DNA of 64,000 nucleotides from Bin80 sp965261255. GTDB lineage: Bacteria > Bacteroidota > Rhodothermia > Rhodothermales > Bin80. The notes below the pieces were generated by a model that was not told the origin of the DNA, searched no databases, and saw only the letters and a program-made list of their open reading frames with translations. Position 1 is the first letter of the stretch. Every line of letters starts with the position of its first letter. Both the position numbers and the translations under genes were made by a program. The DNA lies in contig CBDHCQ010000004.1 in the NCBI GenBank assembly GCA_965261255.1, positions 2,852,001 through 2,916,000 of the forward strand, written 5' to 3'. Shown one piece after another: positions 44,914 to 53,614 of the stretch.

Positions 44914-45500
44914 ACCCTGTCTGGCCGGGCAGCCGTCTTTCTGTATGGTTCGTAGAACTTTTGCAGCGCTGCGATGTCGCGGTCCATGTCGCCCGTAGGT
45001 GTAAATGGGGCCCCAAACCCCACTTTGCGACCGGGATAATCGAAATAGGCTGGTACTATGACGACCTGTGCCCCGACTGCAATGTGGTAAAACCCCGTTT
45101 TCCATCTTTCCACGCGGCTGCGCGTACCCTCAGGAGTGATTGCGAAAACAAGTTGCTCGCTCGTCTCGAAAAGCTCAATGGCCCCTTGCACCATGCCATA
45201 ATGATTACGCCGGTCAACCGGCTTTCCTCCAAGTAAGCGAAGCAGAGGCCCAAATGGCCATCGAAAGATCGTGTGTTTAGCTATCCAGCTTCCCTGCAGG
45301 TCCAAGGCAAACATTATGGCCATCGCCAGGAAAAAGTCCCAGTTTGATGTATGATATGCAGCGATTATTACAAATTTTTTTAGGTTCGGCAACGTTCCCT
45401 CAACACGCCAACCTAAAGTCCTCAATAGCCACCTGGCAAATCGTGTAAACCCTGGGCGAGATTTACGTGCCACATCAGGACCAAGGTCTGGGAAGGACAT
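44910..45500 (-). CDS. Lysophospholipid (1-acylglycerol-3-phosphate) acyltransferase family protein
   Basis: Acyltransferase of the PlsC family, 196 residues, ATG at 45500 with a good ribosome-binding site. The HxxxxD-type catalytic motif is present as AYHTSNWDFFLA near residue 50, and the second conserved block is FAITPEGTRSRVERWK near residue 125. The first membrane-associating segment is at about residues 20-40. It transfers acyl groups to a lysolipid; whether phosphatidic acid synthesis is its role is uncertain. It follows serA by one base and is probably co-transcribed with it. Confidence 0.9.
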   Translation of the reverse strand: MSFPDLGPDVARKSRPGFTRFARWLLRTLGWRVEGTLPNLKKFVIIAAYHTSNWDFFLAMAIMFALDLQGSWIAKHTIFRWPFGPLLRLLGGKPVDRRNHYGMVQGAIELFETSEQLVFAITPEGTRSRVERWKTGFYHIAVGAQVVIVPAYFDYPGRKVGFGAPFTPTGDMDRDIAALQKFYEPYRKTAARPDRV

Positions 45501-45501
45501 A

Positions 45502-46671
45502 CTATGAAGGAGCGATTACACGTGCTCTGATCACCCCATCAATGGCTGCCAACTGATTGGACACCGAGCGAGTGATTGGACTGCCAATATCAATCACGTT
45601 GTAGGCTAGGGCACCGCGTCCCTTATTTACGAGATTTTCAATGTTAAGCCCGGCCCCTGCCAGCACGGTTGCAAGTTGGCTGATCATCCGGGGTTCGTTT
45701 CGATTTACTATCTGTATTCTGTACCCGTCTGGACGGGGAGGAAGTGTGACTTCGGGAAAGTTGACCGAATTCTTGACAGTCCCGTGCTCAAGGTAGTTGC
45801 GAATTTGCTCTGCTGCCATAACTGCACAGTTATCTTCGGCCTCTGATGTTGATGCACCCAAATGTGGCACTGGAATCACTTTGGGATGCTGTACCAACTG
45901 CGCATCCACAAAATCTGTAACGTAGCATGCACAGGTGCCTTCATCCAAAGCCTGAAGGAGTGCTTCTTCATTGACCAGCGGCCCACGCGCAAAATTCAGG
46001 AGGCGCGCCCCCTTCTTCATACGCGCAAAGTGAGATGCGTTAATCAGGTCACGCGTTTGATCGTTGAGTGGTGCGTGAAGCGTAATGTAGTCTGAGCTCT
46101 GAACGATCTCATCCAGACCCGTTGCCCGTGTTACCTCCCGACTTAGCCCCCATGCACTAGACACCGAAATAAACGGATCGTAACCGAGCGTCCTCATCCC
46201 GAGCGCATTGGCCGCGTTTGCTACAGCGACCCCAATGGCACCAAGGCCAATGACCCCCAGCGTCTTGCCCATGATTTCAGGGCCCTTGAAGTTTTTCTTT
46301 CCCTTTTCCACTGCAGCTGCAACATCCCCATCTTTCAGGGACCTAGCCCAGTTGATACCATCCACAATCCGGCGGGAGGACAGCAGCATACCACATATAA
46401 CTAGCTCCTTAACACTGTTCGCGTTGGCACCCGGAGTGTTAAAAACAACTACACCCTGATTGGAACATGTTTCAATGGGAATATTGTTAACCCCCGCGCC
46501 ACATCGGGCAATGGCAAGAACAGAGTTCGGAAAAGTGACGCCATGAAGGCTGTGACTTCTCAACAGGAATGCATCCGGCTCCTTTACGTTTTCACTGACA
46601 ATATATTCAGATGTGGGAAACCGATCCAATCCATGAGAAGAAATCGTATTGAAGATCCTGACTTTGAACAT
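45502..46671 (-). CDS. serA: D-3-phosphoglycerate dehydrogenase
   Basis: First enzyme of serine biosynthesis, oxidising 3-phosphoglycerate with NAD+, 389 residues. I chose ATG at 46671 over a TTG three bases upstream. Features: RCGAGVNNIPIE at the substrate site, Rossmann motif GVIGLGAIGVAVAN near residue 145, LNFARGPLVNEEAL with the catalytic Arg, and the Glu/His pair of the dehydrogenase. The C-terminal 75 residues form an ACT domain (NRNEPRMISQLATVLAGAG), suggesting serine feedback control. This is the short type lacking the intervening ASB domain. Confidence 0.92.
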   Translation of the reverse strand: MFKVRIFNTISSHGLDRFPTSEYIVSENVKEPDAFLLRSHSLHGVTFPNSVLAIARCGAGVNNIPIETCSNQGVVVFNTPGANANSVKELVICGMLLSSRRIVDGINWARSLKDGDVAAAVEKGKKNFKGPEIMGKTLGVIGLGAIGVAVANAANALGMRTLGYDPFISVSSAWGLSREVTRATGLDEIVQSSDYITLHAPLNDQTRDLINASHFARMKKGARLLNFARGPLVNEEALLQALDEGTCACYVTDFVDAQLVQHPKVIPVPHLGASTSEAEDNCAVMAAEQIRNYLEHGTVKNSVNFPEVTLPPRPDGYRIQIVNRNEPRMISQLATVLAGAGLNIENLVNKGRGALAYNVIDIGSPITRSVSNQLAAIDGVIRARVIAPS

Positions 46672-46779
46672 CAATTAGTAATATGTGGACTATATCAGAA
46701 GTTATCAATGTTGAGTAAAAGGGTATGATACGTATTCGGTAATGCCCTTACATTGGAGCTAACGCTCTGAACTAAACCT

Positions 46780-48069
46780 ATGAACGGACAAAAATCCAGC
46801 CGCAAAACTATCTGGTCGTGGGCGCTTTACGACTTTGCTAACTCATCGTTCACAACATTGACGGTAACATTCATATATGCAACTTATTTCACGCTTGGGA
46901 TCGCCGAAAACGAAACCGAGGGTACCCGTCAGTGGTCTGTGGCAATCGCCATCACCGCCTTCGTTGTCGCAGTGCTGTCACCATACCTTGGTGCACTTGC
47001 GGATCGAGGCGGATTGCGAAAACAGTTCCTCGCGACCTCTACGATCATCTGCGTTGCAGGCAGCGTACTTCTCTTTTTTCCGCAGGAAGGACAAGTTGGG
47101 TTTGCACTCGCGGTGTTTGTGATCACGAACATTGCTTTCGAAATGGGCAATGTTTTCTATAATGCCTATCTGCCGGACATAGCTCCTACTGAACAAATTG
47201 GACGAATATCGGGATATGGCTGGGGCCTGGGATATCTTGGGGGATTGCTCTGTCTGGTGGCGGCGCTCTTTGGATTTGTTCAGACAGACACACCGATTTT
47301 GGGGTTCGGAACGGACAATGGGGAAAATATCCGGGCAACCAATCTTCTCGTGGCTGCTTGGTTTGCACTTTTCTCGCTCCCGATCTTTTTCTGTGTGAAA
47401 CACAAAAAACACCGGACTCTCCCAAATGTCAGAACGCTCATTAGTCAGGCCAACCAGCAACTGACATCTACTTTTCTGGAAATTTCCCAGCGCTATCGCC
47501 AGGTCCTGCGTTTTCTTGTGGCTCGCCTGGTATACAACGACGGGCTGATCACTGTCTTTGCCTTTGGAGGTATCTATGCCAGTACTACATTCGGATTCAC
47601 CACAGAAAAGGTAATCGTATTCGGCATTGCGCTCAATATAGCCGCCGGGCTAGGTGCGCTTGCGTTCGGATACATAGACGATAAACTTGGCGGGCGCACG
47701 ACGATCATACTCTCGCTGGTGGGATTGATCGGTTTTGCTCTTATTGCGGTCCTGGCGCGCATGGAATTATGGTTTTGGGTTGCAGGCCTTGGCGCGGGGC
47801 TTCTCGCTGGTCCTAATCAATCTGCGAGCCGTTCACTGCTGGGCCGATTCACACCAGAAGGTAAACGGAACGAGTTCTATGGCTTCTTTGCTCTTTCTGG
47901 GAAATTCACCGCCTTCCTCGGACCATTACTCCTGGGGCTGGTAGTTCAGGCCACGGGCAGCCAGCGCTGGGGGATGGCTACCGTGATCTTCTTCTTTGCC
48001 GCAGGACTGATTCTGCTGCTGCGCGTTAACGAAAAAGACGGGATGCACAATGTTCTTGCACCTGAATAA
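46780..48069 (+). CDS. UMF1/Atg22-like major facilitator superfamily transporter
   Basis: Twelve-helix transporter of 429 residues, ATG at 46780. The N-terminal signature of the family is present (SWALYDFANSSFTTL), along with the loop motif LGALADRGGLRKQFL between helices 2 and 3, which matches the MFS motif A position. The substrate is unknown; the family relates to the yeast vacuolar amino-acid effluxer Atg22. It is divergent from serA with 108 bases between starts. Confidence 0.9.
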   Translation: MNGQKSSRKTIWSWALYDFANSSFTTLTVTFIYATYFTLGIAENETEGTRQWSVAIAITAFVVAVLSPYLGALADRGGLRKQFLATSTIICVAGSVLLFFPQEGQVGFALAVFVITNIAFEMGNVFYNAYLPDIAPTEQIGRISGYGWGLGYLGGLLCLVAALFGFVQTDTPILGFGTDNGENIRATNLLVAAWFALFSLPIFFCVKHKKHRTLPNVRTLISQANQQLTSTFLEISQRYRQVLRFLVARLVYNDGLITVFAFGGIYASTTFGFTTEKVIVFGIALNIAAGLGALAFGYIDDKLGGRTTIILSLVGLIGFALIAVLARMELWFWVAGLGAGLLAGPNQSASRSLLGRFTPEGKRNEFYGFFALSGKFTAFLGPLLLGLVVQATGSQRWGMATVIFFFAAGLILLLRVNEKDGMHNVLAPE

Positions 48070-48201
48070 TAGTAGTCGTCCGATGAGCAAATTGCAAGCT
48101 TTGCATACCGTGATTCAATCGTCCTGCACCCGGCCTAATCCGAGTTGAGATACAATCTGATTCTGTCTAGACATTCATCCATAGCCGTAGACGGACAGCA
48201 C

Positions 48202-48666
48202 TTACCGACTGTTAATGCGTGCGGCATCCAGATCATTGACGCGGTCAATTTGAGCTACATTCCACTCGTCCGTACTGCATGGCGTATCGAACCATGCACT
48301 CACGATCTCCTCCAGTACCGCAGCACTAGTGGCACGCTGGCTGAGTGCCAGCGCATTTGCATGATTCCATATCCTGGCTCCCTTGGCTGTTTCTGCATCC
48401 AGACACAATGCCGCCCGAATGCCTGGCATTTTATTGGCCACGATCGTGCAACCGGTTCCGGTCCAACACATTACAATGGCCTCTTCAGCCTTACCCTCGA
48501 GTACCTGATCAATCGCTTGCTGGGTTACCAAAGGCCAATCGTGCGCTTCTTCACCCGCATGCGGACCAAAGTAGATCGGTTCATATCCGCGCTTACGGAG
48601 CAATTCAAGCAGCACATCAACCAGATGACCATGCTCATCACAGCTCACGGCAATCTTCTTTAACAT
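48202..48666 (-). CDS. RpiB/LacA-family sugar-phosphate isomerase
   Basis: 154 residues from ATG at 48666. Family signature: CDEHG near the start, then the CWTGTGCTIVANKMPGIRAA segment in which the catalytic Cys (C71) and glycine-rich phosphate loop lie, followed by NHANALALSQR. RpiB interconverts ribose and ribulose 5-phosphates; LacAB-type and allose isomerases are relatives, so the specific substrate is open. It is divergent from the NIF3 gene, with 15 bases between start codons. Confidence 0.85.
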   Translation of the reverse strand: MLKKIAVSCDEHGHLVDVLLELLRKRGYEPIYFGPHAGEEAHDWPLVTQQAIDQVLEGKAEEAIVMCWTGTGCTIVANKMPGIRAALCLDAETAKGARIWNHANALALSQRATSAAVLEEIVSAWFDTPCSTDEWNVAQIDRVNDLDAARINSR

Positions 48667-48681
48667 GACACTATTCCTCTG

Positions 48682-49503
48682 ATGGTAATATCCGAAAGTC
48701 TGCCCCGCGCCCATGAAATTGCAGCAAAACTTGAATCATGGGCCAAGCTGTCCTTTGCTGAATCGTACGACAATGTAGGGCTTCATGTTGGTTCCGCCAA
48801 CCGCGTAATCAGCCGCGCGCTCGTTGCACTGGATCTCACGCCGGATGTCGTAGAGGAAGCCGTTCAAATGGAAGCGTCTATGATTCTGACGCATCATCCA
48901 TTGCTTTTTCGGGCACCTCCGCGCATCTTGGACAGTGACTTTATCGGTCAACTTATCCTTAGACTGGCACGCGAAAACATTACCCTTTACAGCATCCATA
49001 CAAACCTTGACGCGGCCCATGGAGGAGTATCCATTGCATTGGCCGACATTCTTGGATTAGGCGACATATCATTTCTGCAGCCAGATGCAGATAATACCTC
49101 CGGTATGGGAGCCATTGGCCAACTATCACTGCCACAATCCCTTGACGCATTTATGGAGCATCTTTGCACCAAACTGAACACCCCGGTACTGCGCTACACT
49201 GGTACTAACGAATCACAAGTAAGTACGGTGGCGGTATGCGGAGGTTCGGGCGGCAGCCTGATCGAAGCAGCTTTGGAGGCAGGTGCGGATGTGTACGTAA
49301 CGGGCGACCTCAGCTATCACCGATTTTTTGAGGTTCTTGGACCTGATGGGCATTGCCGCATGGCACTTGTTGATGCCGGACATTATGAAACAGAAAAACA
49401 TACGGAGAAACTGCTTTGCTCATGGTTGACCAAACAATTTCCCTCCGTTGATTTTTGTCGTACGGAAGTCCGCACCAGTCCAATACAATATTACATCCCA
49501 TGA
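48682..49503 (+). CDS. NIF3/YbgI-family dinuclear metal-centre protein
   Basis: 273 residues, ATG at 48682. Metal ligands typical of the NIF3 family: ILTHHPLLF near residue 70, with the His pair, and SIHTNLDAAHGGV with Asp and His. A second metal-binding half includes DVYVTGDLSYHRF and VDAGHYETEKH. These proteins form hexameric rings with a dinuclear metal site. Their enzymatic role is unsettled (a GTP cyclohydrolase I type 2-like function is one proposal). The next gene, a coiled-coil protein, is only 52 bases away and is a common partner of NIF3 in bacteria. Confidence 0.92.
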   Translation: MVISESLPRAHEIAAKLESWAKLSFAESYDNVGLHVGSANRVISRALVALDLTPDVVEEAVQMEASMILTHHPLLFRAPPRILDSDFIGQLILRLARENITLYSIHTNLDAAHGGVSIALADILGLGDISFLQPDADNTSGMGAIGQLSLPQSLDAFMEHLCTKLNTPVLRYTGTNESQVSTVAVCGGSGGSLIEAALEAGADVYVTGDLSYHRFFEVLGPDGHCRMALVDAGHYETEKHTEKLLCSWLTKQFPSVDFCRTEVRTSPIQYYIP

Positions 49504-49555
49504 ACCTGAATCCATATAGATTCGTTGAAGCGCGCTACTTTTTATACTTGCCCTG

Positions 49556-50308
49556 ATGAGTACTACAGAAACGACGATTGGCCACCAACTGCGTGCACTC
49601 GTCCGGTTGCAGCATATCGATACGCTCATTGATCAAGTGGTGAAAGAGCGAGGAGATTTGCCCGACGAGATCATGGATCTTGAAGATGAATCTGCAGGAC
49701 TGACAACCCGAATAGGCAAGATCTCGCAGGAGCAGCAGGATATTGAAGTATCGCGTCGCCGCAGCGAGTTTGATGTCGAAGATGCAGAAGGCCTCATAAA
49801 GAAATACGAAGAACAGCAACTCCAGGTTCGCAACAATCGCGAGTACGACGCGCTCACCAAGGAAATAGAGGCGCAGCACGAGCGTATCGCCGCGGCAGAA
49901 AAACTCACTGAGAGCACCGCAGGCACCCTTGAATCGAACAATACACTGCTTGAGGAAGCACAGCAGCGCCTCGCCGAATTGGCAGACCTTCTTGAGAAAA
50001 AACGCGAACAGCTGAACGAGGTGTTAGAAACCACCGAACAGAGAAAAAAAGAACTGGAAGGATTGCGTAAAGAAGCAGAATCTCAGGTAGATAACCGCTA
50101 CCTGAGAGCGTATATGAGATTGCGAAAACGATACCGGGATGGTCGTGCGGTCGTTATGTTACAGCGCGGTGCAGCCGGCGGCTTTGCAGTCCCGCCACAG
50201 CGGCAAGTAGAGATTCGTCAACGTAACCGGATCATCCCGTGTGAGCAAACTGGTCGCATTATCGTAGACAGTGAATTCTATGAGCAGGTGACCAGTGATT
50301 TAAGCTGA
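49556..50308 (+). CDS. Coiled-coil protein with a degenerate C4 zinc ribbon
   Basis: 250 residues from ATG at 49556, dominated by a long coiled coil (about residues 20-175, rich in Glu, Lys and Gln). The C-terminal 60 residues match the zinc-ribbon domain of this family (VPPQRQVEIRQRNRI, CEQTGRIIVDSE) but have lost three of the four cysteines: only the Cys of IIPCEQ remains, with Ala, Gly and Thr at the other expected places. The family usually follows nif3, as here, and is thought to bind nucleic acid or act as a chaperone-like scaffold; the role is not established. Confidence 0.88.
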   Translation: MSTTETTIGHQLRALVRLQHIDTLIDQVVKERGDLPDEIMDLEDESAGLTTRIGKISQEQQDIEVSRRRSEFDVEDAEGLIKKYEEQQLQVRNNREYDALTKEIEAQHERIAAAEKLTESTAGTLESNNTLLEEAQQRLAELADLLEKKREQLNEVLETTEQRKKELEGLRKEAESQVDNRYLRAYMRLRKRYRDGRAVVMLQRGAAGGFAVPPQRQVEIRQRNRIIPCEQTGRIIVDSEFYEQVTSDLS

Positions 50309-50323
50309 GTATCTTAACCAGAA

Positions 50324-50731
50324 ACGTGTCGGCCGGATCATCGCTCTGTCGTCAGGCAGGGAGGAAAGTCCGAACTCCATAGGGCAGCGTACTTCCTAAC
50401 GGGAAGGCACCGCGCAAGCGGTGACGGCAAGTGCAACAGAAAGTATACCTGCCGATGAGCCGTAATGGCTACAGGTGAAGGGTGAAATGGTGTGGGTAAG
50501 AGCCCACCAGCTTCAGGGGTGACCCTGGCGGCTAGGTAAACCCTACGTGGAGCAAGGCCAAACAGCATCGCACGCACTAGGCGATAAGGTGACCCGCCAA
50601 ACCAGCGATGCGGGTAGGCCGCTTGAGGCCAGTGGTGACACTGGTCCTAGATAGATGATGATCTCCCTCGGTCTGCCGTACTGCGGCTGCGGAACCGGGG
50701 TAGACAGAATTCGGCTTACAGGCCGGCACGT
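50324..50731 (+). ncRNA. rnpB: RNase P RNA (bacterial type A)
   Basis: Ribozyme component of RNase P, which matures tRNA 5' ends. Outer stem P1 pairs ACGTGTCGGCC at 50324-50334 with GGCCGGCACGT at 50721-50731. The universally conserved core is intact: GAGGAAAGTCCGAACTCC near 50363, ACAGAAAGTATACC near 50436 and the 3' conserved ACAGAATTCGGCTTACAGG near 50703. About 408 nt. It lies 15 bases after the coiled-coil gene and is convergent with secG. Confidence 0.97.
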
Positions 50732-50753
50732 GCCGCCAGGGCGGCCTTCTTTG
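50732..50753 (+). terminator. Probable terminator of rnpB
   Basis: Short GC-rich hairpin GCCGC/GCGGC with a CAGG loop, followed by CTTCTTTG. It lies directly after the RNase P RNA and before the convergent secG end (50770), so it may serve rnpB. The stem is short and the T tract imperfect. Confidence 0.5.
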
Positions 50754-50769
50754 TAAGAGGGTCGCCCTG

Positions 50770-51129
50770 CTATTCTCCGTCCTCCACGGGGGGAGGAGGC
50801 AAAGCGTCCTCCAAAGGCGGCGGGGGCAACTCTTCAGGAGCCGGTAGCGTTTGCTGATTCGTCTGTTGTGACTGCTGGAGAACGCTCTCCTGAGTACCAC
50901 CGTCGTCTATGACGAAATTGGTAAGGATGCAAAGCACAATAAACACCGTAGCCATGATCCACGTACCCTTCTCAAGCACATCGGGCGCCTGCCGAGCCCC
51001 CAGGATCTGGGTTGTTGCTCCCCCAGAGGCGATACCTGCCAAACCGCCTCCCTTGCCCGCCTGAAGCAGAATCAGGCCGGTCATAACTATCCCTATAAGC
51101 GCGATGACGACAATCAGAAACGTGAACAT
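50770..51129 (-). CDS. secG: Preprotein translocase subunit SecG
   Basis: Small membrane subunit of the SecYEG translocon, 119 residues, ATG at 51129. Two membrane helices (about 3-22 and 57-77) flank the conserved GKGGGLAGIASGG loop. The tail from about residue 80 is unusual: it is rich in Pro, Glu and Gln (LPAPEELPPPPLED), which SecG of model species lack. It is downstream of rsmE in the same direction. Confidence 0.94.
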   Translation of the reverse strand: MFTFLIVVIALIGIVMTGLILLQAGKGGGLAGIASGGATTQILGARQAPDVLEKGTWIMATVFIVLCILTNFVIDDGGTQESVLQQSQQTNQQTLPAPEELPPPPLEDALPPPPVEDGE

Positions 51130-51186
51130 GTGAGGAGAAAACTGATTTGGTCCGGTGCTACTGCCGAATATACATTCCGTTCCGCA

Positions 51187-51882
51187 TCAACCTGCAAGCA
51201 TCACTGCGGCCGCGCTGCAAATAGCTGCGGTTTCGGCACGAAGATGACGTGGGCCTAGCCGAACCAGCGTTGCGCCACGCGCCTGCGCAAGAATACGTTC
51301 ATTTTCAGTAAAGCCTCCTTCAGGTCCGATCAATATCGTAACCGGATCCTGACTCCGGTCAACAGCAGTCAATAAGGGCGTTGGTGCATTGGGATCAGCA
51401 AGAAGTGAATCCGGCCCCAGAACCGAATCCAGAGATATTGGCGATTGCAGCTCGGGAAGTCTGCTTCGCCTGCACTGTTTCAGGGCTGCAATCATGACCT
51501 GCCTGGCACGGTCTTTTCGCCAGACTCTGGACTCAGTTCGCTCGGTGATCAAAGGCAGAACGGTGGTTACCCCTAACTCAACCGATTTCTCCAGGAAAAT
51601 CCTGTACCGGCTTCGCTGCTTAAGCAAAGCAAGTCCAATTGTCAGCTTCCGGGTTGGCTCACACGGATTCTCTTGTGCGGCAATAATCCGCCCACGCACT
51701 CCTCGCCGGTCAGACTGCTCAATTTGTACCTGGACACATACCCCCTGACCATCCACTACGGAAACAACAGCACCCGAACGCAATCTCAGCACTTTGAATG
51801 CGTGATTCGCTTCATCTGCAGGAAACTCTACATATCCGTCCGACAGAAAATATTCGGGTGGAACAAAGAAAAAACGATTCAT
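51187..51882 (-). CDS. rsmE: 16S rRNA (uracil-1498-N3) methyltransferase RsmE
   Basis: SPOUT-fold methyltransferase that modifies U1498 of 16S rRNA, about 231 residues from ATG at 51882. N-terminal PUA-like region FPADEANHAFKVLRLRSG; the C-terminal knot contains GPEGGFTENE and LRAETAAICSAAAVM, both family signatures. The start follows the stop of the Omp85 gene by 4 bases, implying co-transcription. Confidence 0.95.
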   Translation of the reverse strand: MNRFFFVPPEYFLSDGYVEFPADEANHAFKVLRLRSGAVVSVVDGQGVCVQVQIEQSDRRGVRGRIIAAQENPCEPTRKLTIGLALLKQRSRYRIFLEKSVELGVTTVLPLITERTESRVWRKDRARQVMIAALKQCRRSRLPELQSPISLDSVLGPDSLLADPNAPTPLLTAVDRSQDPVTILIGPEGGFTENERILAQARGATLVRLGPRHLRAETAAICSAAAVMLAG

Positions 51883-51886
51883 TGTC

Positions 51887-53566
51887 TTAAAGCCCAAGCG
51901 ATAACCCAATGTGGGCCCGTACGGCAGATATATCCTCAGTATTTGAAGCGAACGTCAGATTTATGATCCCTGCCGCAGTGCTAATCTGGAAACCAACACC
52001 AAACCCGGGATACCATCCATTAATGGACTGCGATGTCTTATGATCATCCAGATGCCCAAGATCAAAAAATCCGAAACCATAATTCACACGATCGATCAGA
52101 TATCGAAATTCCGTCAGTAGCCGTGTAACCAGCGACGCGCGAAAACGCTGTTCGTCATATCCACGCAGACTCTGCGCCCCGCCCACCCGGAACAGGTCAC
52201 TTTCGTCAAGTTGCCGACTACGCACCAACATTATTTCCCCGCCTGTAACCAAAAGACTGCGCCTGCGCAGAGGTATGTACACACGCCCCTGAACCCTGAG
52301 ACGCCCTTGATGCAGACTATTCTGTTCATGTACGGGCTCTGCTATTTCGACGATGCTCTCCACGTTTTTCTTTCCGCTTTCCGCAAGCATACTCAGCAGA
52401 TAGCCTCGTGTGGGGCTCAGCGCATGATCGACCTGCCTGATGTGGATCCCACCACCTATGAAAAGCGCGTCGGCAATCGGGATTCGCTGCCTGCCCGCTA
52501 CCACCTCTGTACCCGCGAGACCCGGCCGTGTGATTTCCCGGGCTACGCTTGTAAAGATCTGTATTGAGGAATCTATCCAGTAACCTAACTGCAGTCCGTA
52601 ATCGCGTTTACCATAGGTGGAATCCTGCTGTAATCCTTCAAAGGAGACGGCCAAGCCTAGGGGAAGCCCCAGTACCAGGGGAGCTTCAGCATTTACCAGA
52701 ACATGCCCTACTTGGCCGGGTGCCCGGTTTAACCTCAGCTCCAACGTACGCCCCCTGCCGAACAAGTTTCTGAGTGCCAGGCTTCCGCTGCCAACCAAAG
52801 CCCCTTTACCACCTTCTGCCCGCTCATACCCCAACGCCAAATCAAATGCACCGGGGGGGCTTTCCGTGACTGGTACATGAATTGCAACACTGCTGTCTGT
52901 TGCCTGATAGAGCACAGGCATATCCACATAGCTGAACACGCCTGTTGCCTCCAGTTTACGTTGGATATCCACCGGATCAAAACCCCTAAGAATGCTTCCT
53001 GGTGTCAACCCGGATACATGGCGTACATACACCGGGCCTGTTCGCTTGGCTCCTTGTAATACAATACGGTCAAGTCGCGCAGGCACGCCCTCCCGCACAC
53101 GCATAACTACATCATATCGTGCACTGTCAAGGGGAATCAGCGCCTCGATGACAACTTCGGCTAGTAAATAGCCCTCCTCTGAGTACGCATCCAGTATTGC
53201 TTCCGCCGACTGTGTCAGAATATCCGACGTAATCCAGTCATCCTGTTTCAGGGGAAAATGTATCGTTTTTGAATCAATGCTCTCTACCCCAAGAAAACTG
53301 ATTCCGCCCACACGTGCACGCTCTCCCAGGGATACAAAAAATATCCGGGATTCTGTGTCTTGAGAATCAATGGCGGCATGCAGGTAACCTTCCCGATGTA
53401 GCATACGGATCGCCTGCTGCTCTGGAGTTAGCAAACTTTCAGCTATCCTATCCGGCGACCACGGCCAGATCTCACCGTCAGCTATGAGCTGCCATTGGGC
53501 GTAGGCGGGCAACACCGTCACAAACACCAACATACACAGACTAAAACTTCGCAAGTATGCCCTCAT
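51887..53566 (-). CDS. Omp85-family outer-membrane protein (POTRA + barrel)
   Basis: 559 residues with a signal peptide (FVTVLPAYAQ). Residues about 45-240 form POTRA-like repeats (RVGGISFLGVESIDSKTIHF and RVREGVPARLDRIVLQG). The last 330 residues are a 16-strand barrel with the Omp85 loop-6 motif SLRGYDEQRF. It is shorter than BamA and resembles the TamA/short Omp85 group, so outer-membrane protein or lipid assembly is the expected class of function. Neither BamA-type partners nor TamB is adjacent. The C-terminus ends GLSLGL rather than the common terminal aromatic residue. Confidence 0.9.
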   Translation of the reverse strand: MRAYLRSFSLCMLVFVTVLPAYAQWQLIADGEIWPWSPDRIAESLLTPEQQAIRMLHREGYLHAAIDSQDTESRIFFVSLGERARVGGISFLGVESIDSKTIHFPLKQDDWITSDILTQSAEAILDAYSEEGYLLAEVVIEALIPLDSARYDVVMRVREGVPARLDRIVLQGAKRTGPVYVRHVSGLTPGSILRGFDPVDIQRKLEATGVFSYVDMPVLYQATDSSVAIHVPVTESPPGAFDLALGYERAEGGKGALVGSGSLALRNLFGRGRTLELRLNRAPGQVGHVLVNAEAPLVLGLPLGLAVSFEGLQQDSTYGKRDYGLQLGYWIDSSIQIFTSVAREITRPGLAGTEVVAGRQRIPIADALFIGGGIHIRQVDHALSPTRGYLLSMLAESGKKNVESIVEIAEPVHEQNSLHQGRLRVQGRVYIPLRRRSLLVTGGEIMLVRSRQLDESDLFRVGGAQSLRGYDEQRFRASLVTRLLTEFRYLIDRVNYGFGFFDLGHLDDHKTSQSINGWYPGFGVGFQISTAAGIINLTFASNTEDISAVRAHIGLSLGL

Positions 53567-53614
53567 GAAGTCAACCGAACAGGTAATCCGCGAATGAAGT
53601 AATATCGGTGGAAC

